Source: Bradyrhizobium prioriisuperbiae (GTDB lineage: Bacteria; Pseudomonadota; Alphaproteobacteria; Rhizobiales; Xanthobacteraceae). From it: DNA of 64,000 nucleotides. Below are positions 34,618-45,900 of the stretch, piece by piece (position 1 is the stretch's first letter; each line of letters begins with the position of its first letter). The position numbers and the translations under genes are program-made. The stretch lies in the NCBI RefSeq assembly GCF_032397745.1, contig NZ_CP135921.1, positions 7,862,501-7,926,500 of the forward strand. The letters run 5' to 3'. The notes under the pieces are model-generated. The model saw nothing but the letters and a program-made list of their open reading frames with translations, was not told the origin of the DNA and searched no databases.

Positions 34618-37600
34618 GACCCAATCTGTCTTCTCCCGTCCTCGCCGCGAAATCTCCGGCAGACTTTCGTTCGTCGCCACTCCTTGCGCCGACAGCACTC
34701 GCTCGAGCAGGTACCTGGCGATCGCCGCCGGTGTCTGATAGTCGAAGGCCAGCGTCGCCGGCAGCCGCGCCCCGGCACGCTTGCCCAGCGCATTGCGCAG
34801 CACCACCGCCATCAGCGAGTCGAGCCCCAGCTCCTTCAGCGGACGTTCCGACTCCACGGCATCGGCCGCACCCAGCGACAGCACACGCGCGACCTCGCCG
34901 CGCACCACCTCAATCACCGCCGCCGCTCGATCCTTCTCCAAAAGCAACGCCAGCTCGGCGGCCCAGCCGCCACGCCGCGGCGCCGCCGTTGCCCGCCGCG
35001 GTGAGCGCACCAGCTCCCGCCACAACGGCGGAACGGTCCCCTCAAACGACTTGCGCAGCACTCCAAGGTCAAGCGGCACCGGCAGAAGCTGCGCTTCGCT
35101 CCGGCCGAGTGCCGCCTTGAACAGCGCGATCCCGTGCAAGGGATCTACCGACCCCAGCCCGCTCTTGGCCAGACGGACCTGCCGCACTCTGTCCAACCCG
35201 GACGCCAGACCTGCCGCCTTCGACGACGCGTCGGTCCACGGGCCCCAGGCCAGGCTCTGCCCCGGCAGCCCCGCCGCTCGGCGACGCGCCGCCAGCGCGT
35301 CCAGACACGCATTCGCTGCCGCATAGCCACCCAGACCGGCCGGAACGATGGTGCTGGCCACCGACGAGAACAGCACGAAGACGTCCAGATCCAGTCCGCG
35401 CGTCTCGGCATCCAGATGACAGGCGCCGCCAACCTTCGCCGCCATCACCCGGGCGAACCGCTCCGCGCTCTGCTGCACAAGCATCCCGATGTCTGAGATT
35501 CCCGCCGCATGCACCACGCCGCGCAGCGGCAGCTCCGACGGGATCGCCGCCAGCAACCCGTGCACCGCAGACCTCTCCGACACGTCGGCCGACGACACCG
35601 TCACCCGCGCACCCAGCGCCTCAAGCTCTTCCACCGCCTCCGCCGCACCCGGCGTCGCAAGTCCGCGACGGCCCGTCAGAACAATGTGCTTGGTCCCGCG
35701 CTGCGCCAGCCAGCGCGCCACATGCAGCCCAAGCGTACCCAGACCACCGGTAATCACCACCGTCCCGTCTGTCCGCACCTCGCGCAGAACCGCGCTCTCC
35801 AACGCCCGCCTCAGGCGCGCCACATGCCGCTCGCCGGCGCGCCAGGCGATCTCCTGTTCATCGTCTGCCGAGCTCAGCTCGCGCACGATCTCCTCGGCCA
35901 TGTCCGCCGTGGCCTCGACGTCGACCAGCGTGCAGCCCAGCTCCGGGTGCTCCTGCATCACCGTGCGCCCAAGGCCCCACAGCGACGCCTGCGCCACCTC
36001 CGAAGCCTCCGCCGCCGTCACCGACACCGCACCGCGCGTCACCCACCACAGCCGGGGCGCCCGCTCCTGCTGCGCCAGAAGCTGCACCATCGACAGGCCC
36101 GCGCTCGCAACCCGTTGCGCCGCTTCCGCGTCTTCGACCTCCGCGCCGCGGCCCCACAGGCACACCACGTGATCGGCAGGCAACGCCGCCGACAGACCCG
36201 AGACATCCACGCAGGTACACTCGGCACCCGCCTGCCGAAGCCGATCGACCACAGCCGCCGACGCTTCGTCCTGACCCGCCACTACGACCCACCGACCAGA
36301 AGGCGCCGACACCTGCGGCGACGGCGACGGCGACCAGCCGAGCTGGTAAAGCGCGTTCGCAGTACCTTCCGAGCGCGGCAGAGAGCTCTCCTCCGCAGCA
36401 CGGCTGCGCAGGCCAACCACCTCCACCAGCACATCGCCCTGCGCATCGCTCAACGTCACATCCACCAAAAGCCCTTCGCTCGCCTCGCCCGCCGCCTCCG
36501 GCCGCGCCCGCACATGGACCCACGCCGCTGCCGCGCCCTGCGCGTGCACCACCACCCGGTCCATCGCAAACGGCAGATGCAACGATGAGACTTCTCCAAT
36601 CCTCAGCAGCGAGTGGAACGCCGCATCGAGCAGCGCCGGGTGGATGCCGTAGCGCTCCGCCCCCTCGACACCGTCCGGCAGCACCACCTCGCCAAGCGCC
36701 TCGTCCGTCCCCACCCACAGCGATTGCAGGCCGCGGAACGCCGCCCCATAGTCCAGCCCGAGCGATGCCAGCGTCTCGTACGCCTGCGCCACCTCGACAC
36801 GCTCGGCGCAGCGCGCCCGCACCGCCGCCAGATCGAGGCGCGGCACCGCCTCCAGGCGCAGCCGCCGCACTTCGCTGCTCGCGTGCAGCGTCCACTCCGT
36901 GGCCGCAGAGGCGTCCGACGGCTGGCTGTAGACCGAGACCTCCGTCCGGCCATCCTCTTCGCTCACCAGAACCTGCACCCGACGGCCACCATGCTCGGGC
37001 AGCACCAGCGGCGCCTGCAGCACCAGCGACAACACCTCCACCGCCTCGCCAAGACAATGCTCGCCGCCCGCCCGCACCAGCTCGCACAGTCCGGCCCCCG
37101 GCATCAGCGCCGCTTCGCCTACCCGATGGTCGTAGAGCCAGCCATGCTCCCCGCGCGACAGCACCGTCTCGTACATCACCTTGCCGCCGGCCAGCGACAC
37201 CCGAACTCCCAGCAGCGGATGGCCCGTCGCCTCCCCGGCACGACCCTGCAGCGCAGAGCCCTCGAGCCAGTACCGCTGCCGATCCCACGCATAGGTCGGC
37301 AGTTCCACACGCTTCCCGCCGCCCGGGAAGACACCCTCCCATTGCACCCGCCCGCCTCGGGCATGGTGGGCACCCAGCGCCTCCAGGATCGTCACCGCCT
37401 CCGCCCGTTCCGAACGAAGGCTGGACAGCAACACCGGTTCGTTCGCACCCATGGGCAAGCACGCCGGCACCAGCCCCAGCAACGTCGGCCGCGGACCAAG
37501 CTCCAGGTATTCCATCACTCCTGACGCATGCAGCGCGCCAATCCCATCGGCAAAGCGAACCGCTTCGCGCACATGCTTCACCCAGTACTGGGCCGTCGAC

Positions 37601-39924
37601 AGTTCGTCGCCGGCCGCCTGGCCGCTGACGTTGCTCACCATCCCGATCCGCGCCGGCTGATACGCAACCTGCTCCGCAACCCGACGGAACTCCTCCAGCA
37701 TCGGTTCCATCAGCGCCGAGTGGAAGGCGTGCGACACCGCCAGCCGCTTCGCCCGCGCGCCCAGCGCCGCAAACACCGACGACACCGCCTGCACACTCTC
37801 TTCAACGCCCGAGACCACGATCGACGACGGACCGTTCACCGCCGCGATCGACACCCGGCCATCCTGGGCCTCGACCGCCCGCGCGACCTCCGCTTCCGGC
37901 GCCTCGATCGACACCATCGCCCCGATCCGCGGCAGCGCCTGCATCAGCCGGCCGCGCGCCGCCGCCAGGCGCGCCGCATCCGCCAGCGAGAACACCCCCG
38001 CCACATGCGCCGCCGCCAGCTCGCCGATGCTGTGGCCCGCCACCACGTCCGGCTCCACGCCCCACGAGCGCCACAGCGCCGCCAGCGCAACCTCCAGCGC
38101 GAACAACGCCGGCTGCGTCCAGCCCGTCTCGTCGAGCAGAGACGCGCCAGGGCGAGCCTCCCACATCACCTCGCGCAGCGGCGCCTCGAGGTGCGGATCC
38201 AGCGCCGCACACGCCGCATCGAACGCCTCGCGGAAGGCCGGCCATTCCTCCCACAGCCCGCGACCCATGCCGACGTATTGCGAGCCTTGACCCGTGAACA
38301 GCCACGCCGTCTTGCCGCCCGCCCGCGCAGCTCCTCGCGCCGACCCAATCGGCAATTCGCCGTGCGCCGCCGCGGCCAGGTCCGACACCAGCGCCTCGCG
38401 CGTCGCCGCCACCACTGCCAGCCGGTGCTCGTGCTGGCTGCGCGTCGTCGCCTGGCTGTAGGCAACGTCGCCCAGGCTTTGCTCGGGCCGCGCCTTAACA
38501 TGCGCCGCCAGACGCTGCGCCAGCGCCGCCAACGCCGGCGCGCTCCGCGCCGACAACACCACCAGCTCCGCAGACCGCGCCGCCGACGGCACCGCCTCGG
38601 CCGCCTCTGCCTCTTCCGGCGCCTCCTCGATCACCACATGCGCGTTCGTCCCGCTCATCCCGAACGAACTCACCCCGGCGAGCCGCGCCACGCCATTGCG
38701 TTCCCAGGGCACAGCCTCCGATGCCACCTGCACCGGCAGCTCGTCCCAGGCGATATGCGGATTGGGCGTATCGAAGTGCAGGCTCTTGGGGATCCGACCG
38801 TGCTGCAGCGACAGCACCACCTTCATCAGCCCCGCAACCCCGGCCGCCTCTCCTGTATGGCCGAGGTTGCTCTTCACCGAGCCGATGATCACCGGACGGC
38901 TCCGCTCCCGACCCTCCGCCAGCACCGTGCCCAGCGCCTGCACCTCGATCGGATCGCCCAGCACCGTCCCCGTGCCGTGGCACTCCACGTAGCCCACCTC
39001 CGACGGACGAGCCCGTGCATCCGCCAGCGCCCGACGAATGACGTCCTCCTGGGCCAACCCGCTCGGCACCGTCAGTCCCTGCGTCTGCCCGTCGTGATTG
39101 ATGGCGCTTCCACGTATAATCGCCCAAACACGATCTCCGTCCTGTTTCGCCATGCTAAGTCGCTTGAGGACAATCATCCCGCAGCCGTCACTACCCACGA
39201 TCCCATCTGCCGTCGCATCGAATGGCCGGCACCTCCCGCGACTACTGATGTGGCCCAGCATTCTCCATGGCTCCGCTCCGCGCGACATTCGAGGAATCGC
39301 TGCCACTCCGCCAGCCAGCGCCAGTGAACATTCGCCCGCACGCAGCGCCTTCATCGCCACATGCACTGCAACCAATGACGATGAGCACGCCGTATCGATG
39401 GTCATCGCAGGGCCGCGAAGCCCCAGCAAGTAACTCACTCTCCCGGCGATCATGCTCGCAAGCGATCCCGTCACGTCGTAGGCTTCCGCCCGAATATCGG
39501 ACCGAAACCAATACGCAGCATAATCGCTACTAGACGCGCCAACATAAATGCCGACGCGGGCTCCTTTTAGCGTTTCCGCGGGTATACTTGCTTGTTCCAG
39601 CGCCTCCCAGCTCGTCTCCAGCAGCACCCTCTGCCGCGGATCCATTCGCTGCGCCTCTCTCGGTGATATCCCAAAAAAATTTGCATCGAACTCCGCTATC
39701 GTGTCGATCACACCGCAATCGGCCCAAACCCCATCATACACAATGCTCGTAATAAGATCGTTGCCGCTATCCAGCAGCCGGAAAAACTCCTCCACAGTTT
39801 CGCTTCCAGGCATTCGGCAGGCCATGCCCACGATGGCGATCGGCTCAGTGCGCTCGTATTCGACTTTTTGGTTCTGAGCTTTCAGTTTTTCGATGGCAAT
39901 CAGCGCATCGCGTTCCAAACTCAT
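34597..39924 (-). CDS. Type I PKS, KS-AT-DH-KR-ACP (PKS3)
   Basis: A 1775-aa single-module polyketide synthase. Approximate residues: short docking helix 1-24; KS 25-430 (TACSSS, ECHGTGT, KSNLGHT); AT 540-810 (GHSIGE and SHAFHS, malonyl-CoA type); DH 905-1170 ([15 protein letters not shown] and LLDAAFH); KR 1390-1540 (TGGLGTLG and [10 protein letters not shown]); ACP near 1703 ([11 protein letters not shown]). There is no ER, so the expected product is a 2-enoyl unit. The KR lacks the LDD motif of its sisters (ISDIG instead of VLDDG), which may change stereochemistry. The start overlaps the PKS2 stop by 4 bp. After the linker REKTDW, shared with PKS1, the frame ends at VGRVYVL. No thioesterase or next module follows, so the C-terminus looks truncated by recombination. 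Confidence 0.92.
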   Translation of the reverse strand: MSLERDALIAIEKLKAQNQKVEYERTEPIAIVGMACRMPGSETVEEFFRLLDSGNDLITSIVYDGVWADCGVIDTIAEFDANFFGISPREAQRMDPRQRVLLETSWEALEQASIPAETLKGARVGIYVGASSSDYAAYWFRSDIRAEAYDVTGSLASMIAGRVSYLLGLRGPAMTIDTACSSSLVAVHVAMKALRAGECSLALAGGVAAIPRMSRGAEPWRMLGHISSRGRCRPFDATADGIVGSDGCGMIVLKRLSMAKQDGDRVWAIIRGSAINHDGQTQGLTVPSGLAQEDVIRRALADARARPSEVGYVECHGTGTVLGDPIEVQALGTVLAEGRERSRPVIIGSVKSNLGHTGEAAGVAGLMKVVLSLQHGRIPKSLHFDTPNPHIAWDELPVQVASEAVPWERNGVARLAGVSSFGMSGTNAHVVIEEAPEEAEAAEAVPSAARSAELVVLSARSAPALAALAQRLAAHVKARPEQSLGDVAYSQATTRSQHEHRLAVVAATREALVSDLAAAAHGELPIGSARGAARAGGKTAWLFTGQGSQYVGMGRGLWEEWPAFREAFDAACAALDPHLEAPLREVMWEARPGASLLDETGWTQPALFALEVALAALWRSWGVEPDVVAGHSIGELAAAHVAGVFSLADAARLAAARGRLMQALPRIGAMVSIEAPEAEVARAVEAQDGRVSIAAVNGPSSIVVSGVEESVQAVSSVFAALGARAKRLAVSHAFHSALMEPMLEEFRRVAEQVAYQPARIGMVSNVSGQAAGDELSTAQYWVKHVREAVRFADGIGALHASGVMEYLELGPRPTLLGLVPACLPMGANEPVLLSSLRSERAEAVTILEALGAHHARGGRVQWEGVFPGGGKRVELPTYAWDRQRYWLEGSALQGRAGEATGHPLLGVRVSLAGGKVMYETVLSRGEHGWLYDHRVGEAALMPGAGLCELVRAGGEHCLGEAVEVLSLVLQAPLVLPEHGGRRVQVLVSEEDGRTEVSVYSQPSDASAATEWTLHASSEVRRLRLEAVPRLDLAAVRARCAERVEVAQAYETLASLGLDYGAAFRGLQSLWVGTDEALGEVVLPDGVEGAERYGIHPALLDAAFHSLLRIGEVSSLHLPFAMDRVVVHAQGAAAAWVHVRARPEAAGEASEGLLVDVTLSDAQGDVLVEVVGLRSRAAEESSLPRSEGTANALYQLGWSPSPSPQVSAPSGRWVVVAGQDEASAAVVDRLRQAGAECTCVDVSGLSAALPADHVVCLWGRGAEVEDAEAAQRVASAGLSMVQLLAQQERAPRLWWVTRGAVSVTAAEASEVAQASLWGLGRTVMQEHPELGCTLVDVEATADMAEEIVRELSSADDEQEIAWRAGERHVARLRRALESAVLREVRTDGTVVITGGLGTLGLHVARWLAQRGTKHIVLTGRRGLATPGAAEAVEELEALGARVTVSSADVSERSAVHGLLAAIPSELPLRGVVHAAGISDIGMLVQQSAERFARVMAAKVGGACHLDAETRGLDLDVFVLFSSVASTIVPAGLGGYAAANACLDALAARRRAAGLPGQSLAWGPWTDASSKAAGLASGLDRVRQVRLAKSGLGSVDPLHGIALFKAALGRSEAQLLPVPLDLGVLRKSFEGTVPPLWRELVRSPRRATAAPRRGGWAAELALLLEKDRAAAVIEVVRGEVARVLSLGAADAVESERPLKELGLDSLMAVVLRNALGKRAGARLPATLAFDYQTPAAIARYLLERVLSAQGVATNESLPEISRRGREKTDWVGRVYVL
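34620..35239. repeat. Repeat R4 copy a (KR end-ACP-linker, PKS3)
   Basis: 620 bp nearly identical to 51876-52495 in PKS1 (offset 17,256) and, from the ACP onward, to 57211-57757. I noted only about four differences, for example at about 34735. The repeat ends exactly where the PKS3 frame leaves the PKS1-type linker. Confidence 0.85.
35501..37311. repeat. Repeat R2 copy a (DH-KR, PKS3)
   Basis: 1,811 bp that reads as identical to 44092-45902 in PKS2 (offset 8,591). Patches of identity at the same offset continue down to about 35241. The upper boundary is sharp: both copies share TTCCACACG and then diverge. Confidence 0.88.
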
Positions 39925-42900
39925 TGGCTGGACTCCCCGGCGAGCACTCGTCGTAAGTTTTCGCGTAGCTCACGTTGCAATTCTGTCGGAGATAGCTCGT
40001 CGATCTCTCGAATGCGGTCCCGCAGCGCCTTGTCGTGTTCGAGCGCGTCAGTTTCCTTCGTCGTATGCTCGAGCTTCCCATCCGCCCGTCCGATGTATTG
40101 TGCAAGATTCTCTATGGTTGGATATTTGAAGAGATCCGCTGCGGCGATCCCCATCCCCAGACTCACGCGAATTCGTTGCTGGACTTTTAGGAGCCGAAGC
40201 GAAGTCCCGCCTTGCTCAAAGAATGTCCTTTTGGTGTCGACGGCCACAACATTGAGGACATCCTTCCAGATCTCGGCCAGCGCTTGCTCCAACCCCTCCC
40301 TTGGGGCTATGTGAGATTCTCCAAGGTGCGGCAGATCATGCGCGGCAAGAGCCTTCCGATCTATCTTGCCATTGAGTGTAAGCGGCAGATCGGTCAGTGG
40401 CACGAAGACGGCTGGCACCATATGTTCAGGCAGCGATAATCGCAGATACTGACGGAGTTCGTGCGGATCGACCGCATCCCCGGAGGCGACATAAAACGCA
40501 ATCAGCTGTGAATCGGCCTCCTGAGGGCGGGTAGTCACGGCGCATCGGCTGAGCCGCAGATGGGTTGACAGCACCGCCTCGATCTCCCCCAGCTCGATGC
40601 GATGACCTCGCACCTTAACCTGGTCATCCAGCCGACCCAGATATTCTAAGTTCCCATCCGCCAGCCAGCGTGCCGCATCCCCCGTCCGGTACAGCCGCTC
40701 ACCCGCCCCGAACGGGCTCGCCACAAAACGATTCGCCGTCAGATCGGGCCGGCCCAGATAGCCCCGCGCCAGTCCCACGCCGCCGATGTAAAGCTCACCA
40801 CGCACCCCGATCGGCACAGGCTCCAGCAGCTCGTCCAGCACATAAAGCTGCGTGTTCCAGATCGGCCGGCCGATCAACGATGCCGGCGAGGCCGCATCGC
40901 AGGCCCAGAACGAGACGTCGACCGACGCCTCGGTTGGTCCGTATAGATTCTCCAGACGACCCGGCAGCTTGCTCGTACACTCCCGAATCAGTTCGATCGG
41001 CAATGCCTCGCCACTGCAAATCACCTCCCGAAGACTGGTGCAGTCCGAAACCCGCGGCTGCTGCAGGAACAGCCACAGCATCGACGGTACAAAATGCACC
41101 ACCGTGATGCCCTGCTCGATGATCAGGTTCGCCAGATAGTCGCCTTCGCGATGGCCCTCGGGCCGGGCCAGGACCAGTCGCGCTCCCTTCAGCAACGGCC
41201 AGAAGAACTCCCATACCGATACGTCGAAGCTGAAAGGCGTCTTCTGCAGAACGCGATCCGAGGCAGCCAATCCATACGCATCGTCCATCCACGCTATGCG
41301 GTTGACCACACCGCCATGGCCGATCATCACCCCCTTGGGCCGGCCGGTGGAGCCCGACGTGTACATCACGTAGGCCAAATTGATCGGCGTAACGTTGCCG
41401 GTAGGCGGGCCGTCCGGCTGCCGGGCGATGCTCCCCCAGTCGTCATCCAGCCGCACCACGTGCACATCGGCCGGCAGCAACCCCTCCAGCGAAGTGAGCG
41501 TCAGCAGCACCCGCGCTTCGGCATCCTCCACCATGTACGCCAGACGCTCCGCCGGATAGCTCGGATCGAGCGGAAGGTAGGCTCCCCCCGCCTTCAGGAT
41601 CCCCAGCAACCCAACCACCATTTCCAGCGACCGCTCCACGCACAGCCCCACGATCACCTCTGGCCCTACGTCCAGACCGCGAAGGTGATGCGCAAGTTGG
41701 TTGCTGCGACGCTCCAGCTCGCCGTAACTCAGTTCCCGGTCCTCGTGGACCACTGCCACCGCCTCGGGTGTCCGCGCCGCCTGCTCGCCAAACAGCTCGT
41801 GCACGCAGCGATCCCGCGGATAGTCCGCTGCCGTCGCATTCCACTCGACCAGCAGCTGACACCGTTCCCGTATCGTCAGGAGCGGCAGCTCCCCAATAGG
41901 TCGATCCGGCTCTCGCGGGGCCGCGTCCAGCATCGCCACCAGATGCGCCGCCATCCGTTCTACTGTCGATGCATCAAACAAATCCGTTGCGTACTCCAGC
42001 GTTCCGAATAGATGTTCCTCAGTCTCAAGAAGCGTCAACCCCAGATTGAACTTCGCCGTTGCCTCTACGCCTCCGTCTGCACGGACACCCTCTATCCAAT
42101 CCCACTTCACTCCCTTCGTTGCCATCACGCACGGCGCGCGAACAAAGTCGAAGTTGGCTTGAATGAGCGGATTCAAATCTCGGTCACGCTCGCCTCCGTG
42201 CTCCTGTACTATCTCGCCGAACTCCACTTCCTGGTGCTGAAGCATCTCGACCACTGACTCTCCCATCTGATGGGCAAGTGTCCGGAACGTCGGCCTTCCG
42301 GACACGTCGCAGCGCACCACCATCGTGTTTACAAAGAAGCCCTGAACATCGTTGAATTCACTCCGGTCTCGGCGGGCCACCAGCGTCCCGATACCGAAAT
42401 CCGTCTGCCCTGAATAACGATGCAGCACGCACGCCCACGCCGTCAGCAGCGTCACAAACAGCGTGCAACCTTCACGACGGCAAAACTCTCGTAACCGCTC
42501 CGTCAGCTCCGATGAGATCTCAATCGAAATCGCGTCCCCTTTGTGCCTGGGCATTACACACGGCCGGCTGCCGGGCAGATCAAGCCGCGGCAGACCCTCG
42601 AGTCGCTCTTTCCACCACGCTAAGTTCTGGCGGTGCGTCTCCGTTTGACGCAGCGCCCGCTCATAGCGCACAAAGTCCAAATAATCATACCCGAGCTTCC
42701 TAAGCGCCGAGTCTTGAGCCCCCGACTCGTACAGACTTGCGAGTTCCTCCATCAGCCTTACTGTCGACCACCCATCGGTGATGAGGTGATGCTGGGTGAA
42801 CAGCAACAGATGCCGCTCCTCCTCCAGCGTTATCGCCAAGCTCCGCCACAGCAGGCCGCGCTTGAGGTCGAACGGCTTCGTTCGATGCTCGAACGCCAAT

Positions 42901-45900
42901 CGTGCCGCCTGCACCTCCTTGTCGGATGTATCCCTCAGGTCCACCACCTCCAGCGGAACTGGGCCCTTTGACATGATCAGCGCCCGCGCCGTCTCCACTT
43001 CTTCCGGCCACACCGCCAGTTCCTGGATCGTCGTGCGAAGCACTTCGTGACGCTTCACCAACTTCGAAAGGCATGCGCGCACAAGATCCGTGTCAAGCCG
43101 TCCCGAGATCTTCAGCCCAAAATGTACATTGTACAGCGCACTGCCCGGCGTCAGCCGCTCGATGAACCACAGTCGCTGCTGGCCAAGCGACAACTCGGCG
43201 AGGCGCCACTCCTGCTCGTCCGCCTGATCACTTCGCTGCGGTATCGTCAATGGCCCACTATTCGTTGTGAGCGCCTCCCCTATCCACATTGTCTCCAGCA
43301 GGTACTTTGCGATGGCGGTTGGCGTCGGGTAATCGAACGCCAGGGTGGCCGGCAGCGAGGTGCCGGCGCGCCGGCCCAGCGCGTTGCGCAGCTCCACCGC
43401 CATCAGCGAGTCGAGCCCCAGCTCTTTCAGCGGACGCTCTGACCCCACCGCATCAGCCCTGCCCAGCGACAGCACCCGCGCAACCTCGGCACGGACCGTC
43501 TCGACCGCCGCCGCCAGCCGATGCTCCGCCGACAGCGACGCCAGTTCGCTCGCCCAGCCGCCACGGCGCACCGCTGCCGCCGCTCGCCGCGGCAGCCGCA
43601 CCAGCTCCCGCCACAGCGGCGGCACCGTCTCATTGAACCTCCGCCGCAGCGCGCCCAACTCGAGCGGCGTCAGCATCAGCTGCGTCTCGCTGCGCGCCAG
43701 CGCCGCCGCGAGCAGCGCCGTCCCCTGCACCGGATCGAGCGCACCTATCCCACTCTTCTTGAGGCGCGCCTGCTGCACCTGGTCCAACCCCGACGCCAGA
43801 CCCGCCGCTTGCGAGGAGTCGTCGACCCACAGGCCCCAGGCCAGGCTCTGCCCCGGCAGCCCCGCCGCTCGGCGACGCGCCGCCAGCGCGTCCAGACACG
43901 CATTCGCTGCCGCATAGCCACCCTGGCCCGCCGAGCCCAACGTCCCCGCAGCCGACGAGAACAGCACGAAGACGTCCAGATCCAGTCCGCGCGTCTCGGC
44001 ATCCAGATGACAGGCGCCGCCAACCTTCGCCGCCATCACCTGGGCGAACCGCTCCGCGCTCTGCTCCGACAGCACACCGTCGTCCAGCACGCCCGCCGCA
44101 TGCACCACGCCGCGCAGCGGCAGCTCCGACGGGATCGCCGCCAGCAACCCGTGCACCGCAGACCTCTCCGACACGTCGGCCGACGACACCGTCACCCGCG
44201 CACCCAGCGCCTCAAGCTCTTCCACCGCCTCCGCCGCACCCGGCGTCGCAAGTCCGCGACGGCCCGTCAGAACAATGTGCTTGGTCCCGCGCTGCGCCAG
44301 CCAGCGCGCCACATGCAGCCCAAGCGTACCCAGACCACCGGTAATCACCACCGTCCCGTCTGTCCGCACCTCGCGCAGAACCGCGCTCTCCAACGCCCGC
44401 CTCAGGCGCGCCACATGCCGCTCGCCGGCGCGCCAGGCGATCTCCTGTTCATCGTCTGCCGAGCTCAGCTCGCGCACGATCTCCTCGGCCATGTCCGCCG
44501 TGGCCTCGACGTCGACCAGCGTGCAGCCCAGCTCCGGGTGCTCCTGCATCACCGTGCGCCCAAGGCCCCACAGCGACGCCTGCGCCACCTCCGAAGCCTC
44601 CGCCGCCGTCACCGACACCGCACCGCGCGTCACCCACCACAGCCGGGGCGCCCGCTCCTGCTGCGCCAGAAGCTGCACCATCGACAGGCCCGCGCTCGCA
44701 ACCCGTTGCGCCGCTTCCGCGTCTTCGACCTCCGCGCCGCGGCCCCACAGGCACACCACGTGATCGGCAGGCAACGCCGCCGACAGACCCGAGACATCCA
44801 CGCAGGTACACTCGGCACCCGCCTGCCGAAGCCGATCGACCACAGCCGCCGACGCTTCGTCCTGACCCGCCACTACGACCCACCGACCAGAAGGCGCCGA
44901 CACCTGCGGCGACGGCGACGGCGACCAGCCGAGCTGGTAAAGCGCGTTCGCAGTACCTTCCGAGCGCGGCAGAGAGCTCTCCTCCGCAGCACGGCTGCGC
45001 AGGCCAACCACCTCCACCAGCACATCGCCCTGCGCATCGCTCAACGTCACATCCACCAAAAGCCCTTCGCTCGCCTCGCCCGCCGCCTCCGGCCGCGCCC
45101 GCACATGGACCCACGCCGCTGCCGCGCCCTGCGCGTGCACCACCACCCGGTCCATCGCAAACGGCAGATGCAACGATGAGACTTCTCCAATCCTCAGCAG
45201 CGAGTGGAACGCCGCATCGAGCAGCGCCGGGTGGATGCCGTAGCGCTCCGCCCCCTCGACACCGTCCGGCAGCACCACCTCGCCAAGCGCCTCGTCCGTC
45301 CCCACCCACAGCGATTGCAGGCCGCGGAACGCCGCCCCATAGTCCAGCCCGAGCGATGCCAGCGTCTCGTACGCCTGCGCCACCTCGACACGCTCGGCGC
45401 AGCGCGCCCGCACCGCCGCCAGATCGAGGCGCGGCACCGCCTCCAGGCGCAGCCGCCGCACTTCGCTGCTCGCGTGCAGCGTCCACTCCGTGGCCGCAGA
45501 GGCGTCCGACGGCTGGCTGTAGACCGAGACCTCCGTCCGGCCATCCTCTTCGCTCACCAGAACCTGCACCCGACGGCCACCATGCTCGGGCAGCACCAGC
45601 GGCGCCTGCAGCACCAGCGACAACACCTCCACCGCCTCGCCAAGACAATGCTCGCCGCCCGCCCGCACCAGCTCGCACAGTCCGGCCCCCGGCATCAGCG
45701 CCGCTTCGCCTACCCGATGGTCGTAGAGCCAGCCATGCTCCCCGCGCGACAGCACCGTCTCGTACATCACCTTGCCGCCGGCCAGCGACACCCGAACTCC
45801 CAGCAGCGGATGGCCCGTCGCCTCCCCGGCACGACCCTGCAGCGCAGAGCCCTCGAGCCAGTACCGCTGCCGATCCCACGCATAGGTCGGCAGTTCCACA

